NCBI GenBank assembly: GCA_023213395.1 | Contig: CM041465.1 | Span: 251,479,741 to 251,543,740 of the forward strand | Length of the DNA: 64,000 nt | DNA from: Cycas panzhihuaensis | Lineage: Eukaryota > Cycadophyta | Direction: 5' to 3' | Part shown: positions 11,843 to 23,435 of the stretch, piece after piece | Layout of the letters: every line of letters starts with the position of its first letter | How positions within the stretch are numbered: position 1 is the first letter of the stretch | Notes under the pieces: model-generated | Databases searched by the model: none | Told to the model about the DNA's origin: nothing | What the model saw: only the letters and a program-made list of their open reading frames with translations | Translations under genes and position numbers: made by a program

Positions 11843-12651
11843 TAAAAAAGGGCTGAAAATCACTTATTTTAATATGAAGAATTACTTTTTTGGTGTGCAT
11901 TAGGACTACCTTAAAGTCCTAACATCTTCTTGGTGGCGTGTGACTTGGCGCAAGTGACTAAATTGAGTTTTAAGTGATTGTTTTTGCACTTAAAGAAGGA
12001 ACCCACTTCAAGTACTACATGCAAGTAGCAAGTTCTCATTTGACACTTGTACTTTTTTCAAGTTTTAGTTCTCTCTTTGTTACACTTAATTGTTATTTCA
12101 AGCACTCAAGTAGTTTCATATGGAAGCATTTTGTATCAGTTTTTAAGTAGTTTTCAAGGCAACATCATCATCATTTTATAAGCAATTTATTTTAATCCAC
12201 TAGAACATTTAAAAAAATTGCTTAAGGATCTTTGTTGGAGGGGCCCAAAAAAGGTTAAAACTTTGCTTCTAACATCTTAAAGTTGTTGTATTCCCTATGG
12301 GACCAACTGATCATACAACTAGTACACAACAATTGAGATTTTTAAAGGAAAGAAGATTTGAAAAGGGTGTTATTGGAACTCTGAACTCTAGGGAAAGTGT
12401 GGTACATCCATGTAGATCAATCTTAACTTGTTTGTTCTGAACTTGATCTTGGCCAACTGTTGGATCTATTAGAAAGATCGTGGTTGGACCATCTCCTTAC
12501 CTAGCCCTCCACTTCTAAACTACTCTCTTTAATTGTTGGATCTTCTTTGTAAAATCAGGGTTGTTGGTGTATTTGTGAGTGGAACTTAAACGACGAAAGC
12601 TTTAAGTTTCCAAGTCATTTCTTAGATACAAAACTTTTTTTTTTAAACAAG
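11843..12651. other. Sequence between A and the gag of C
   Basis: No coding motif. It should contain the leader of C and, if C were complete, its 5' LTR. I find nothing here resembling the C LTR at 22908-23435, nor a tRNA primer site. C therefore appears to lack its 5' end, or the end has decayed beyond recognition. Confidence 0.5.
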
Positions 12652-13561
12652 TTGAACATAATGGCAGCTATCAACATGCTTAATGCAATCCACATTAAGT
12701 TAACTAGTCAAAACAATTTTCAAGAATGGAAAAAACAAGCAAAGAATTTGCTTATTATAAATGAACTTTGGGCTTATGTATCAGGTAGAGTTAACAAACC
12801 TATTTCCATTAAAAGTCCAACAGATAGTAATGTCATAATCCATCTTGATCTTGCTTTAGTTGCTGCATGGGATGCTAAGGATGAAATAGCCTTAGCCTTT
12901 ATTCATATGACTATTGATAATGTTGTTGATCAAAATATTGTAAATGATGTTTCTTCAAAAAAGCATGGAATACTTTGCTTTATTTGTATGAAAGGTGAGA
13001 TGATGCCCGCATTGTTATATCAAAAGCAAAGTTATTTGCTATAAAATTTGTTGACCCTATGACAACCATTTTGTCTTCAATCAAAGAGATCAATAACCAA
13101 TTGACCACATTGGACAGACTAGCATCAAATGAAGATCTTGTGACTGCCACGATTCATGCATTGCCACGGGAGTACAACAACTTCATTTCATCGATCACAA
13201 GAGGAGGCACACTTGGCACAATGACTTTCAGTCAACTTGAAAGTCGTTTACTATAAGAGGAATAAATCTACTCTCGTTATGACAAGGCATCTACATTAGG
13301 AGCATTCATTGCTAAGTACAAGGACAAACACTGCCAGAGCATTCATTGCTAACACTGTTTGTTAAGATTTTGCCAAACAAAATCTTAACAAACAGTTTGA
13401 GAATCTTAATCTTGGCACATCAAAAGACAAGAATGTTGTTTGCCATTATGGTGGAAAAATGGACCACATTCAACCAGAGTGTCGGGAGCATTAGTTTTAC
13501 ATGCAATAGTAGCAAAACTAGCCTTAATAGCAGCAACAACAACCACTTAAAACAATTATAA
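12652..13561 (+). pseudogene. Element C gag (broken)
   Basis: Copia capsid. It reads MAAINMLNAIHIKLTSQNNF then QEWKKQAKNLLIINELWAYV, followed in another frame at 13059-13256 by LTTLDRLASNEDLVTATIHA and REYNNFISSI. A zinc knuckle near 13437-13478 reads CHYGGKMDHIQPEC; the family form is C-x2-C-x4-H-x4-C, so the second cysteine has become glycine. Confidence 0.82.
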
Positions 13562-13564
13562 GGA

Positions 13565-14110
13565 GGCTAAAAATTTTGGACCTTTTTTGACATGGTTTTC
13601 CCCACCAATTTTCCTCAGGGGGATCCAAGCGAGGCGGCAACCCCCTTTGGCCGGGGGGTGTGGTAGCCCCTAAAGCAAAAAGCTAAGGTTCAAAACCTAG
13701 TAAATTGTAAAGGAAATCATGTTCGTTCATAAAAAAGGCCCTAGATCTGATGGTTGTGATTGATGTACCTTCTTATATGTAACCTGCATTGGGTAATTAG
13801 GTTCGAGTCCAGTTGTTGTATTGCATTGCATTGTATCATGGGCAGCTGTTGGTTGTTGTTACTGTGAACTCTGGGCAGTTGATGTACAGATCTTCATTCT
13901 TGATTAATAAAAATCGATACCTTTCCTGTGTGGATGTTTTCCTAGCACTCTACTAGGGTTTTACCACGTTATATCTTGTGTACTTGGTAATGTGTATGTT
14001 GAATGATCTATGGTTTGTGTACTTGCATTAAGTTACAGTTCGAATATTATTCTTGTTGCAAAATAGATAGATCTTGGTGGCGGTTTTGGTTATTTAGAAC
14101 CAGGTTTGCT
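13565..14110. other. Unclassified insert in C, possibly tRNA-derived
   Basis: A stretch between the gag and pre-integrase parts of C that does not fit copia coding. It has a GC-rich start and the pieces TGGTAGCCCC (13661-13670) and GGTTCAAAACC (13687-13697), which resemble tRNA A and B boxes. A second B-box-like GGTTCGAGTCC lies near 13800. It could be a SINE relic, but I see no clear ends or target duplication. Confidence 0.3.
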
Positions 14111-14114
14111 CAAC

Positions 14115-14330
14115 ATAAAATTGCCTCATTCCACTCACCAGATCGCCCTGCTTCCACATTACCTGTAGGTGATGCTTACTTGGTGCCTTCAATGCATAAA
14201 AGTTTACTATCTGTTAGCCAATTAGATAAGCAACATATGAGTGTTTTGTTCAAAGGTGGGAAATTCACCATTAGTGATAAAAATGATTAAATGGTTGCCA
14301 TTGGTCATGAAGACCATTGACTTTACAAAT
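14115..14330 (+). pseudogene. Element C GAG-pre-integrase, left part
   Basis: Reads YLVPSMHKSLLSVSQLDKQH followed by MSVLFKGGKFTISDKND, the typical end of the copia protease and pre-integrase region. It is cut at CAAAT by D and resumes at 19511. Confidence 0.8.
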
Positions 14331-14512
14331 TGTTAGAATGTAATGTTTTATCTTATGTCATAGACATTCAATGTATGTAACCGACAGACACGTGTCCTTT
14401 AGATGTATTTTGATTACAAGTCAGTTACAAACCCTAATTGTATTTATTCACTTGAGCTCTCAATGATAATCATCAAGCATTCTTCATATATCTTTTGTCT
14501 AGCATTCTGACA
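14331..14512 (+). repeat. Element D 5' LTR
   Basis: 182 bp starting TGTTAGAATGTAATG and ending GCATTCTGACA. TGGTATCAGAGC follows directly. Confidence 0.97.
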
Positions 14513-15270
14513 TGGTATCAGAGCGGGTTATTCTACCTGATTAAGAAAGGGTCTCTACAAGAACAAGTGAGAGAGACAAGTGCAATCTCAAACAAGCTGT
14601 GAAGGAGAAAGACAAGGTCTTCAAACGAAGTTGAAGCAAAGAAGGAGACAAACATCTAAAGAAATAAAAGAAGGAGGCAAGAAGACCAAACAAGCAGGAT
14701 TAAAGCATAAAGCAAGTACAGAGGCGACCGTACAGAATCGTACGAAACTGTATGGACTTGAAAATTTCAAGTTCTTAGAATTCAACGAAATTCACCTAGA
14801 TCGTAGATCTTGATGTCCTATTCATATTTCTCTTCTATCACGAAGTCATCCGAGGTATTTTTGAGGGAATTTTAACCCATTTACTAGTCATGTGGGTCTG
14901 CAAAGGTTTTTGAAAATTTTTCTTAGATTTGAGTAAATCTCCAGGTAATCTCAGACTCAAACTCTTTATTTGGAGTATAAAAATCATTTGAATGCTTTTG
15001 TGAAGACTTTTTTTAAGGATTTGCAAAGTTATTTTCATATTTGTGAGAAACCCTAGCCACCCATCTAGAGATTTCAGGCCAGATTTCTCTCAAATCAAAG
15101 GCAGTCTCAGAAAAATAATTTCAGATCTCTGATCTACTCTCCAAGATCTTTCTTTTGACATAGGTCTCATCCCCATCCATACAGTTTGGGTACCATACAG
15201 AAATTTGTACCATTGTATGGCCTAGGGCTCCTAGAACACTCTTCTGTCCTTAGAAATCGCTTTCTCCATC
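14513..15270 (+). promoter_or_regulatory. Element D leader with tRNA-Met primer site
   Basis: TGGTATCAGAGC at 14513-14524 is complementary to the 3' end of initiator tRNA-Met and primes minus-strand DNA synthesis. The leader carries GTACAG / TACGAAAC / TATGG blocks at 14730-14760 and more TAC-rich pieces at 15178-15225. Confidence 0.85.
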
Positions 15271-16130
15271 CTAGCTCTGTCTGATAATGAGAAGCTTACT
15301 GGTACTAATTACCACATTTGGAAAATCAAGATAGAGACCCTCCTCAGAGCTAAAAATACCTGGAGAATTGCAATTGGAGCTTAAACCAAACCAAAGGATG
15401 TTGAGCCTGAGCAAACCAGCTAGGAAGATCTGGATAGTACAGGTGTTATCATCTTAAAATTATCTATTTCAGATTCTCTTCTTATCTATGCTGAAAACTA
15501 TACTCCACTAATAGCATTTGGAAGTACTTGAGAAACTTGTATGGACAAAAGAACAAGGTTAGGATAATAGCCCTGAAAGAAGAATTGTTTAAACTTCATA
15601 TGAAGGAGTCTGAAACAGTTACTGACTTCTTGCATAAAATAATTTCACTAAGGAATGACCTCTCCAATGTGTGTGCTTCTCTCACTGATCAAGAATTGAT
15701 GGAACTTGTGGTCAGTAAACTACCTAAATCGTTCGATGTAATGATAAATACCATCACTAATACTGATCAAATAGCAATAATGACAATGGACACTCTAACA
15801 GGATTGTTGCTAAGACAGGAGTAGAGAAACAAGAGATATGAGGATGTAGATGAACTAGAAGATGCCTTTGCCTCGAGATTGAACCTAGGTTTCAAAGGAC
15901 GCAACAGAGGAAGAAGAAGAACTTTCGAAGGTCGTGCTTCATCATGAGGCCATTGGTAAGATGCAAGAGGGCGAGGTTGCAACATTACTCCAAGGATTTG
16001 CTACAATTACGGTAAGACTGGTCATTTTGCTAGTTCCTGTAAAGCATTTGATGTGTGTTATCATTATGGCCAGTTAGGACATTTTCCATATCAATGCAAG
16101 AAAGCAGATATCTAGAGAGAGAAACGGCCC
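15270..16130 (+). pseudogene. Element D gag (broken)
   Basis: Copia capsid: DNEKLTGTNYHIWKIKIETL near the start, then EELFKLHMKESETVTDFLHK and LPKSFDVMINTITNTDQIAI. Two zinc knuckles near 15995-16100 read CYNYGKTGHFASSC and CYHYGQLGHFPYQC. In both, the second cysteine is now tyrosine, each explained by one G-to-A change. Frames change before 15528 and stops are present. Confidence 0.87.
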
Positions 16131-16229
16131 ATGGGTAACTACAACAAAGAACAATCCCGTGATGATGATAATGAAGAAGAGGAAACAACTTTCATCGTTG
16201 CCCTAACAACAAGCCTTCAGGATGAAGAT

Positions 16230-17801
16230 GCATGGTACATCGACTCAGGAGCCTCTCGCCATATGACCAGTCGAGAAGAATGGTTCGAATTTATGTGACC
16301 ATATACTTCTGACAAATCCATGGAATGAGGAGATAAATACTCCCTGGAAATCAAAGGAGTTGGAACCATTGGCATTCAAATAAAAGACAAGGTCTAGAAA
16401 ATTGAAAATGTACTTTTTGTACCTGGTTTAAAAATGAACCTTCTATCTGTTTCCCAACTCAAGAAAAAGGGGTTGAGCATTGTATTTGATGAGAAAGGAT
16501 TTTGTTGCATCCTAGACATGAAAAATAATGGCCATGTAATTGCAAAAGGGGTTGAAATCAATGACTTGTGTAGGCTGTTATCACACCGAATTGTACCTGA
16601 TGTAAAAGCTTGTACTGCAGTAAGTCATAATAATAAGATGTGGCATTTGAAGTATGGTCATCTCCCCATGGAAAAATTAAAAAACATGGAGAGAAATGGT
16701 CTAGTAGTTGGCTTGCCTCCAATCTCATCAAGTAACTTTGTATGTAAAAGATGTCACTATGGCAAACAACATAGGCTGCCATTCCATGAAAGCAAATGGC
16801 AAGGACAAAGGAAATTAGAATTAGTTCATACTGATTTGTGTGGCCCATTCATCCCACACTCCATCAACGAATGCAGATACTTCCTCACCTTCATAGATGA
16901 CCTAACTAGAAAAATTTGGACTTATTTCTTGCATACTAAATCAGAAGTCTTTGATGTGTTCAAAGAGTTCAAAGCCGAAGTTGAATTGGAGGCTGATTCC
17001 AAAATAAAATGCTTAAGATCCAATGGAGGAGGCAAATACATTTCTAAAGAGTTTTTGGAATATTGCAAAGTCAAAGGGCTATGAAGGCAGTTCACAACTC
17101 CATACACACCCCAATCAAATGGGGTAGTAGAAAAAAAAAATAGAGTTATCATGGAGATGGCACACGACATGTTGATTGGGAAAAACATTCCAAAAACATA
17201 TTGGGCTGAAGCAGTTAGCATAGCCTACTACCTACTGAATAGGAGCCCAAGCAAGGCGATAGACCATCTTACTCCAGAGGAAGCCTGGACAGGGAGAAAA
17301 CTGGACATAAGTCACCTCAAGGTATTTGGCATCCAAGCCTTTGTCCATATACCAGACAAAAAAAGGACAAAGCTAGAGTCAAAAAGTCTAGAATGCATTA
17401 TTGTAGGATACAACAAAAACTCCAAAGCCTACAAATGTATAGATCCTAAAACAAACAAAGTGTATGTAAGTAGGGATGTTGTTTTTAATGAAGAAGACAA
17501 GGAAGAAAGCATAAGTCAAATTCCAATGATAGAGAAAATGCCTCAGATAGTCATTCCTGATACTCCTTCGAAAGAAGAATCAGGTATAACTATAGAAGAA
17601 ATCTCTGAAGAGTCTGTTTCAGACTCTACTCCTCAAGAAGAAGAAGTCTCTCCAGAAGAATCAAGGACTGAAGAAGGCAAAAAGGAAAAGAGGATTCCCA
17701 AATGGTACCTCAAAACTATAGAGGAAGGAAAAAGTGAAATCCTTCCTCACAGAACAAGAAGCCAAAAACCAAAAGCCATGTTTAGTCAGGTAGAACCATA
17801 A
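16230..17801 (+). pseudogene. Element D protease and integrase (broken)
   Basis: Protease begins WYIDSGASRHMTSREEWFEF, with the active-site DSG intact. GAG-pre-integrase follows (NLLSVSQLKKKGLSIVFDEK), then the zinc site (HLKYGHL ... CKRCHYGKQH). The integrase core starts ELVHTDLCGPF with the first catalytic aspartate. The second, normally in SDNGGEY, reads SNGGGKY, so aspartate is asparagine at 17022-17024. A TGA breaks the frame at KGL*RQFTTPYTPQ, then SNGVVEKKNRVI carries the glutamate. The acidic linker runs to 17801. Confidence 0.9.
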
Positions 17802-19315
17802 TCATTCACTAAAGCAAAGGAACATTCCGAATGGAGGAAAGGCATGGACATTGAGCTAGAGTCCATAATAAAAAATCAGACATGGGAATTGGTTGAATTG
17901 CCTTCCAACAAATCAGTTGTAAATTGCAAATGGGTCTACAAAATCAAAAGGGGGCTCGAAGGGAAAATAGAAAAATACAAAGTCAGGCTAGTTGCAAAAG
18001 GTTACACCCAAACAAAAGGTGTAAATTATGAAGAAACATTCTCTCCAGTGGCCAAACTGAACACAGTTAGAACAGTTTTAGGTCTGGCAGCACATAAAAA
18101 TTGGAACATATACCAGTTGTATGTGAAAAGTGCATTCTTAAATGGCGAATTAGAAGAGGAGGTTTACATGTTTCAACCTGAGGGATATGTCAAAGAAGGG
18201 TAAGAGCACTTTGTCTGCAAGATGAAAAGGCTCTATATGGACTGAAACAGGCTCCTCGTGCATGGTATGCTAAACTTGATAATCATCTCTACAACAATGA
18301 CTTCCAAAGGAGCAATGCAGACTCAAGCCTATATATAAAAAATAGGAATGGTGCAATCACCATAATGGTGATATATGTTGATGACATGATTCTCACTGGT
18401 GATGATGAAGAATCAATATTAGACATAAAGTGTCCACTGGAAGGCAAATTTGAGATGACAGACCTGGGGCTCCTCAACTACTATTTAGGAATCCAAGTTG
18501 ATCAGCAAAATGATTTAATTTCTCTCTGCCAGAGCAAATACATAAAAGACTTGTTAGCCAAATTTCGTATGGAAGAATGCAACCCTTGCTCTACACCCAT
18601 AGAAGTGAACTGCAACTTGATTCCAGATGAAAAGGAACCATGTGTAAATGCAACCTCAGACAGTAACTCATTGGTAGCCTCATCTACCTCATAGCAACTG
18701 CACGGACATCTCATATGTCAGAGGTCTAATTTCAAGGTACATGCATGACCCAAGAACAAAACATTGGAATGCTGCAAAAAGGGTCTTGAGGTATCTAAAA
18801 GGCATAGTAGAGTTCAAACTAGTATTTTCAAAAGGAAACACTCTTCAGTTAATAGGGTTTTGTGATTCGGACTGGGCAGGTGACAAAGAACAAAGGAAGT
18901 CAACCGACGGATATTGCTTCTTCCTAGGATCTTCACCAATATACTAGAGCAGCAAAAAACAAGCCACTGTAGCATTATCATCTACAGAAGCTGAGTACAA
19001 ATCAGCTGTCAGTGCAACCATTGAAGCAGTATGGCTCAGACAACTTTTGAATGATTTGATGAAGCCTCAAAAGGAAGCAACCATACTTCACTGCGACAAT
19101 CAAAGTACCGTCAAACTCACTAAGAATCCTGTATTTCATGCCTGAACCAAACACATAGAGGTTCAACATCACTTCATTGGAGAAAAGGTCTAGAACAAAG
19201 AAGTGAATCTTGTCTATTGTCCTACAGACGAACAAGTGGCAAACATATTAACCAAACCACTTGGAAAAGACAAATTCCAAATACTTAGAGATAAAATAGG
19301 TGTAATAGGATAAAA
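17802..19315 (+). pseudogene. Element D reverse transcriptase and RNase H (broken)
   Basis: Copia reverse transcriptase: NQTWELVELPSNKSVVNCKW and VRLVAKGYTQTKGVNYEETF. In motif [12 protein letters not shown] has tyrosine in place of the first catalytic aspartate (codon TAT at 18120-18122). A stop (TAA where CAA is expected) precedes EHFVCK, and a frameshift follows. YVDDMILTGDDEE near 18375 keeps the DD pair. RNase H reads FCDSDWAGDKEQRKSTDGYC and LSSTEAEYKSAV. Later stops stand where tryptophan, arginine and glutamine are expected. Confidence 0.92.
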
Positions 19316-19328
19316 CATTAAGAGAGGG

Positions 19329-19510
19329 TGTTAGAATATAATGTTTTATCTTATGTCATAGACATTCAATGTATGTAACCGACAAACACGTGTCCTTTAG
19401 ATGTATTTCGGTTACAAGTCAGTTACAAACCCTAATTGTATTTATTCATTTGAGCTCTCAATGATAATCATCAAGCATTCTTCATCTATCTTTTATCTAG
19501 CATTCTGACA
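19329..19510 (+). repeat. Element D 3' LTR
   Basis: 182 bp, the partner of 14331-14512, preceded by the purine tract ATTAAGAGAGGG and followed by CAAAT. Confidence 0.97.
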
Positions 19511-22500
19511 CAAATTAGATGTTTCAAATATCACACATGATACTTCACTAGCATATGTTTCTCATTCATTGACAAAAGAACAGCTTTGGCACAACAGGCT
19601 AGGTCACTTGAACCTAGAAAAATTAAAATGATGTTTACTAAAAACATGGTGTTTGGGCTTCCAAAGATTTCAATATCAAAATGCCTTTGTGAAGCTTGTA
19701 TAATGGGGAAACAACATCGAGAGCCTTTTCCAAAAGGCAAAGCATGACGTGCATCGCAACCATTGTAATTAGTGCATACAGATTTATGTGAACTTATGTT
19801 CATATCATATCTTGTAGACACATTATATTATATTAGTTTCATTGATGACTTCTCACATAAACTTTGGGTTTATTTCATCAAACATAAATCTAAAGCTTTG
19901 GATAAATTCAAAGACTTCAAATTTGTTGTGGAGAATGAATCAAATCTACCAATCAAAATATTGTGATCTGACAATGGAGGCGAGTTTACTTCAAGAGAAT
20001 TTAACCAATTTTATAAAGATCATCGGATCAAGAGACAACTCACTGCACCATACACACCTTAGCAAAATGGAGTAGTTAAGAAAATGAATAGGACTTTGAC
20101 AAACAAAGCCAAAGCCATGATGCATGCAAAGGGCCTTCCACTTTCTAATTGGGTAGAAGCATTTCATACAATAGCTTATGTCTCCAATAGGAGCTTTACA
20201 ATAGCAATCATCGATATGATACTAGAGAAGGCTTGGTTAGGCAAAAAACCAATAGTGAGCCATTTGTAAACTTTTGGGTGCATTACATATATGCACATTC
20301 CCTACCAACAAAGGCATACATTAGACAATAAAAGTCTAAAATGCATTTTCATTGGTTACTCTATTGGCAGTAAAGCATAGAGAGTGTATGATCCCATTGC
20401 CAAGAAAATGCATATATCAAGAGATATTATATTTGCTGAGGATAATGGGGAGATGGAACAAGAATCCATCCATCTACCTCTTGACAAAGACAAACAGATT
20501 ATTGAGAACTTCCATCCCTCTCAATCTTCAACACCATGTTCATCTTCTACTCGTGTTGCTTCTTTGTCAAATTTAGCTCCATCATTATCAACAACTCCTT
20601 TTGACCCTGGTAGCCCTTCTAAGATTGTTCAACCATTACATACCTAGGATGTTGATGTTACAGTCACAACAACAAAGAAGTTACCTAAATGGTATACTCA
20701 AATAGTACATGATGCACAAGTTCTTGAAGGAAAATGTCCATCTAAAATGAGGCAGCAATTTGTTAATTATGCACTTATGTCTAAAATACTTTGTGTTGAT
20801 GAGCCTTTCACTTTTGAGGAGGCATGTAAAAATGAAAAATGAAAAGTTGCTATGGATGAAGAAATCCATTCTATTGAAAAGAATATAACATGGAATTTGG
20901 TAGAATTGCCTAAGGACAAACAAGCACTAAGCTACAAATGGGTATGCAAAACCAAATTCCAATCTGATGGTTCAATCGAGTGTCACAAGGCTCGACTGGT
21001 TGCTGAGGTATTTAAACAAAAAAAAGGCATTGACTATGAGGAAACTTCACACCAGTGGCTAATATGAACACCATCAAATTAATATTGGCCTTAGTTGCTC
21101 TATGTAAGTGGTCAATCTACTAGATAGACATGAAGAGCGCCTTTTTAAATGGTGATCTTGAAGAGAAGGTATAATTGGAGCAACCTCCTAGTTACATTTC
21201 ATATGGCAAAGAACACTTGGTTTATTGTATTAAAAAGGTATTGTATGGATTGAAACAAGACCTTAAAGCATGGTATTCAAAAATTGATGATTATTTTTAG
21301 ATACATGGATATTATCAATTCTTATCAGACCCTAATTTGTACATAAAAGTTAGGGATAACCATGTCTTCTTTGTCATTTTATATGTTGATGACTTAGTGA
21401 TCATTGGGAGTGACACTAAGATGATACACGTTCTTCATAATGATCTTAAGAGAAGTTTCAAGAAGACAGATCTTGGACTTCTCCATTATTTTTTAGGCAT
21501 GGAGGTGTGGCAATAGCCAAGCCATATTTTCATCTCTCAAGTCAAATATTCTTGGAACATATTGCATTGATTCAGAATGGAGGATTGCAAGCCATTGCCT
21601 ATACCCATGGAGAATGGTATAAAATTATCACCTAATGAGGAAACAGAACTAGTAAATCCCACATTATATTGACAACTAGTGGGTAGTCTCATCTATCTGA
21701 CTAACAATAGATTGAATCTTTCATTTGCAATTAGGATTTGGTCTGGGTACATGTCCCAACCTAATCAAAATCATTGAAATGCAGTCAAACGTATACTGAG
21801 ATATATCAAAGGCACATTGCAATATGGCCTACAATATACATATAATAAGTGTGAAAAGAGGCTAGATGGCCTCAATAGTCCCAAGATCTAGAAACTAGGA
21901 TCACTCTAGTTCTAGAAGCACAAAACACTAACAAGTATAATATTCTCAAGGTAAAGAGAAAGCAAAAAGACAAAGCAGAAATGAAGGAGAAAGAGAAAAT
22001 GATACCTAATATGTGGAGTTGGAATTGATCCAACCTCCAAAGAATAACCAGTTTGATTAGCAAACTGACAGCATAACAATATAGCTCCAACTCTCTTATG
22101 AGACAATGAGAAGAGGTCTCATTATATAGAGTGAGACGAGGTACTTGAGGCCTTGGATGTTTGACAAGTGTCAAACATCCAAGATACATGCCTTGCATGT
22201 TGGACATGTGTCCTTTTGGGCTCTCATGTGAGCAAAAATGCATGAGGGTCCATTTGACCCTTTAGTGACAACGTTGTGTCACTAGAAAGAATGTGGGTGT
22301 GCACTTTATCACTTAAGTGATAAGTCACCCCTAAAGTAAAAAGTACACATATTACATGAAATTAAAGTACAATATCTTAACATGTAAACATAAGGTTTAA
22401 CAATAAGAACTTCACATTGGAGGGATTCTTGGACTTTAATTAGGCAAGATGCCAAGATCGTCGACGATCGACTTCGGGGTATTGCTTCAACCTAGGGTTA

Positions 22501-22907
22501 CTAGTTGTTTTGTGGAGTTGCAAGAAGCAATCTAATGTTAACTTGTCCTCCACAGAAGCAGAGTATAAAGCTACAGTCAACGCAGCTTGTGAGGCTATAT
22601 GGCTAAGGAGGATTCTTAGCAAATTTGGATTGGAGCAAAATCATCTCACTAGATTGAATTGTGACAACCAAAGCATGTTCAAATTGACTAAAAATTTGAT
22701 TTTTCATGCAAGAACCAAGCACATTGAGGTCCATCACCATTTCATCAAGGAACATGTGCAAAACGATGAAATCGACCTCCTCTATAGACCCACAAACCAA
22801 CAACTTTTAGACATCTTTACCAAGCCACTTGGTAGAGAAAATTTTGAGAAATTTAGGGAAGGTCTCGAGATAAATCTTAACATTGTAAACATTAAGGCGG
22901 GGGGGCG
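19511..22907 (+). pseudogene. Element C pol: integrase, reverse transcriptase, RNase H (broken)
   Basis: Resumes after D with EQLWHNRLGHLNLEKLK. The integrase core includes HTDLCE, YISFIDDFSHKLWVYFIKHK, SDNGGEFTSREF and QNGVVKKMNRTL. Reverse transcriptase starts near 20852 (EEIHSIEKNITWNLVELPKD). YVDDLVIIGSD lies near 21380. RNase H is split by the solo LTR at 21850-22402 and resumes with LSSTEAEYKATVNAACEAIW and NQQLLDIFTKPLGRENFEKF. Many stops and frame changes mark an old copy. Confidence 0.88.
21850..22402 (-). repeat. Solo LTR in element C, TSD ATAAG
   Basis: 553 bp, minus orientation, flanked exactly by ATAAG at 21845-21849 and 22403-22407. It starts TGTTAAACCTTATGTTTACA and ends CTCTTTTCACA on the minus strand. 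It has no internal region and is alignable with the C LTR at 22908-23435, so it belongs to a related subfamily. Solo LTRs normally arise by recombination between the two LTRs of one element. A 14-bp-arm palindrome sits at 22152-22183, upstream of a TATA-like TATATAA in its own sense. Confidence 0.94.
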
Positions 22908-23435
22908 TGTTAGACCTTTATGTTTAAATGTTAAGTCATGTATTTTATATTATAAAGTTATGTACTTTATATAAGGGCATTTTACCACCTAATGTACTAA
23001 AGTACACACCCACATTCTTTCTAGTGATGTAATGTTGTGACTTAAGGGTCAATGTACCCCTCATACACTTTTGTACATGTGAGTTCACATGGGTCAAGAC
23101 ATGCGTGTTTGACAAGTGTCAAACATGCAACCCCTTAAGATTCCTCCTCCTCCTTTATATATTGAGACCATTTCTCATGTAGAGTATGATGAGTATGAGG
23201 TATTGTATTGTTATGCTGCTCATTTGAATACAAGTTGATCTTATTATTCAAAGATAAGAGCAATTCCTACTCCTCCATTGCTAGTGTCTTCATATACTTG
23301 AGTTTATGCTTGCTTAGTTGCTTGTCCATTTAGTGCTATTGATTTGATGTTAATCATTTGAATCTCTTAGCACACTTTCTCTTCAAGCGATCCTAGGTTG
23401 TCTTTGTGGTATTGGAGCACATACCACCTTCAACA
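22908..23435 (+). repeat. Element C 3' LTR
   Basis: Starts TGTTAGACCTTTATG after the purine tract at 22891-22907. The end near 23435 (CCTTCAACA) is set by alignment with the tail of the solo LTR. It shares the TTGACAAGTGTCAA palindrome (23103-23128) and a TATATA motif with the solo LTR. No 5' partner is seen. Confidence 0.75.

Larger units (their letters stand above)
14331..19510 (+). mobile_element. Element D: Ty1/copia element inserted in C, TSD CAAAT
   Basis: A nearly full-length copia element of 5180 bp with two 182-bp LTRs, a perfect initiator tRNA-Met primer site (14513-14524) and a purine tract (19319-19328). CAAAT flanks it exactly at 14326-14330 and 19511-19515. The two LTRs differ at seven of 182 positions by my count (six transitions, one transversion), making D fairly young among the elements here. 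Coding order is gag, protease, integrase, reverse transcriptase, RNase H. Several stops, one frameshift and lost catalytic residues make it inactive. Confidence 0.97.
12652..23435 (+). mobile_element. Element C: old Ty1/copia element, host of D and a solo LTR
   Basis: A decayed plus-strand copia element. Gag (12652-13561), GAG-pre-integrase (14115-14330 joined to 19511 onward), integrase, reverse transcriptase and RNase H (ending near 22890) appear in copia order and are followed by a purine tract and a 3' LTR. D interrupts it at 14331-19510 and a solo LTR at 21850-22402, both with perfect 5-bp target duplications. The reading continues across both after removal. The 5' LTR is not recognisable. 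It has many stops and shifts and is older than the insertions it carries. Confidence 0.82.

Noticed and set aside
14145-14330. Host-gene exon in the frame reading HSPDRPASTLPVGDAYLVPS
   Set aside because: Its C-terminal half is copia pre-integrase (SMHKSLLSVSQLDKQH) and continues in element C beyond D.
23407-23418. TGGTATTGGAGC after the C 3' LTR looked like a tRNA primer site, suggesting another element starting there
   Set aside because: Aligning the LTR with the solo LTR at 21850-22402 shows this is part of the LTR tail, which continues to about 23435.
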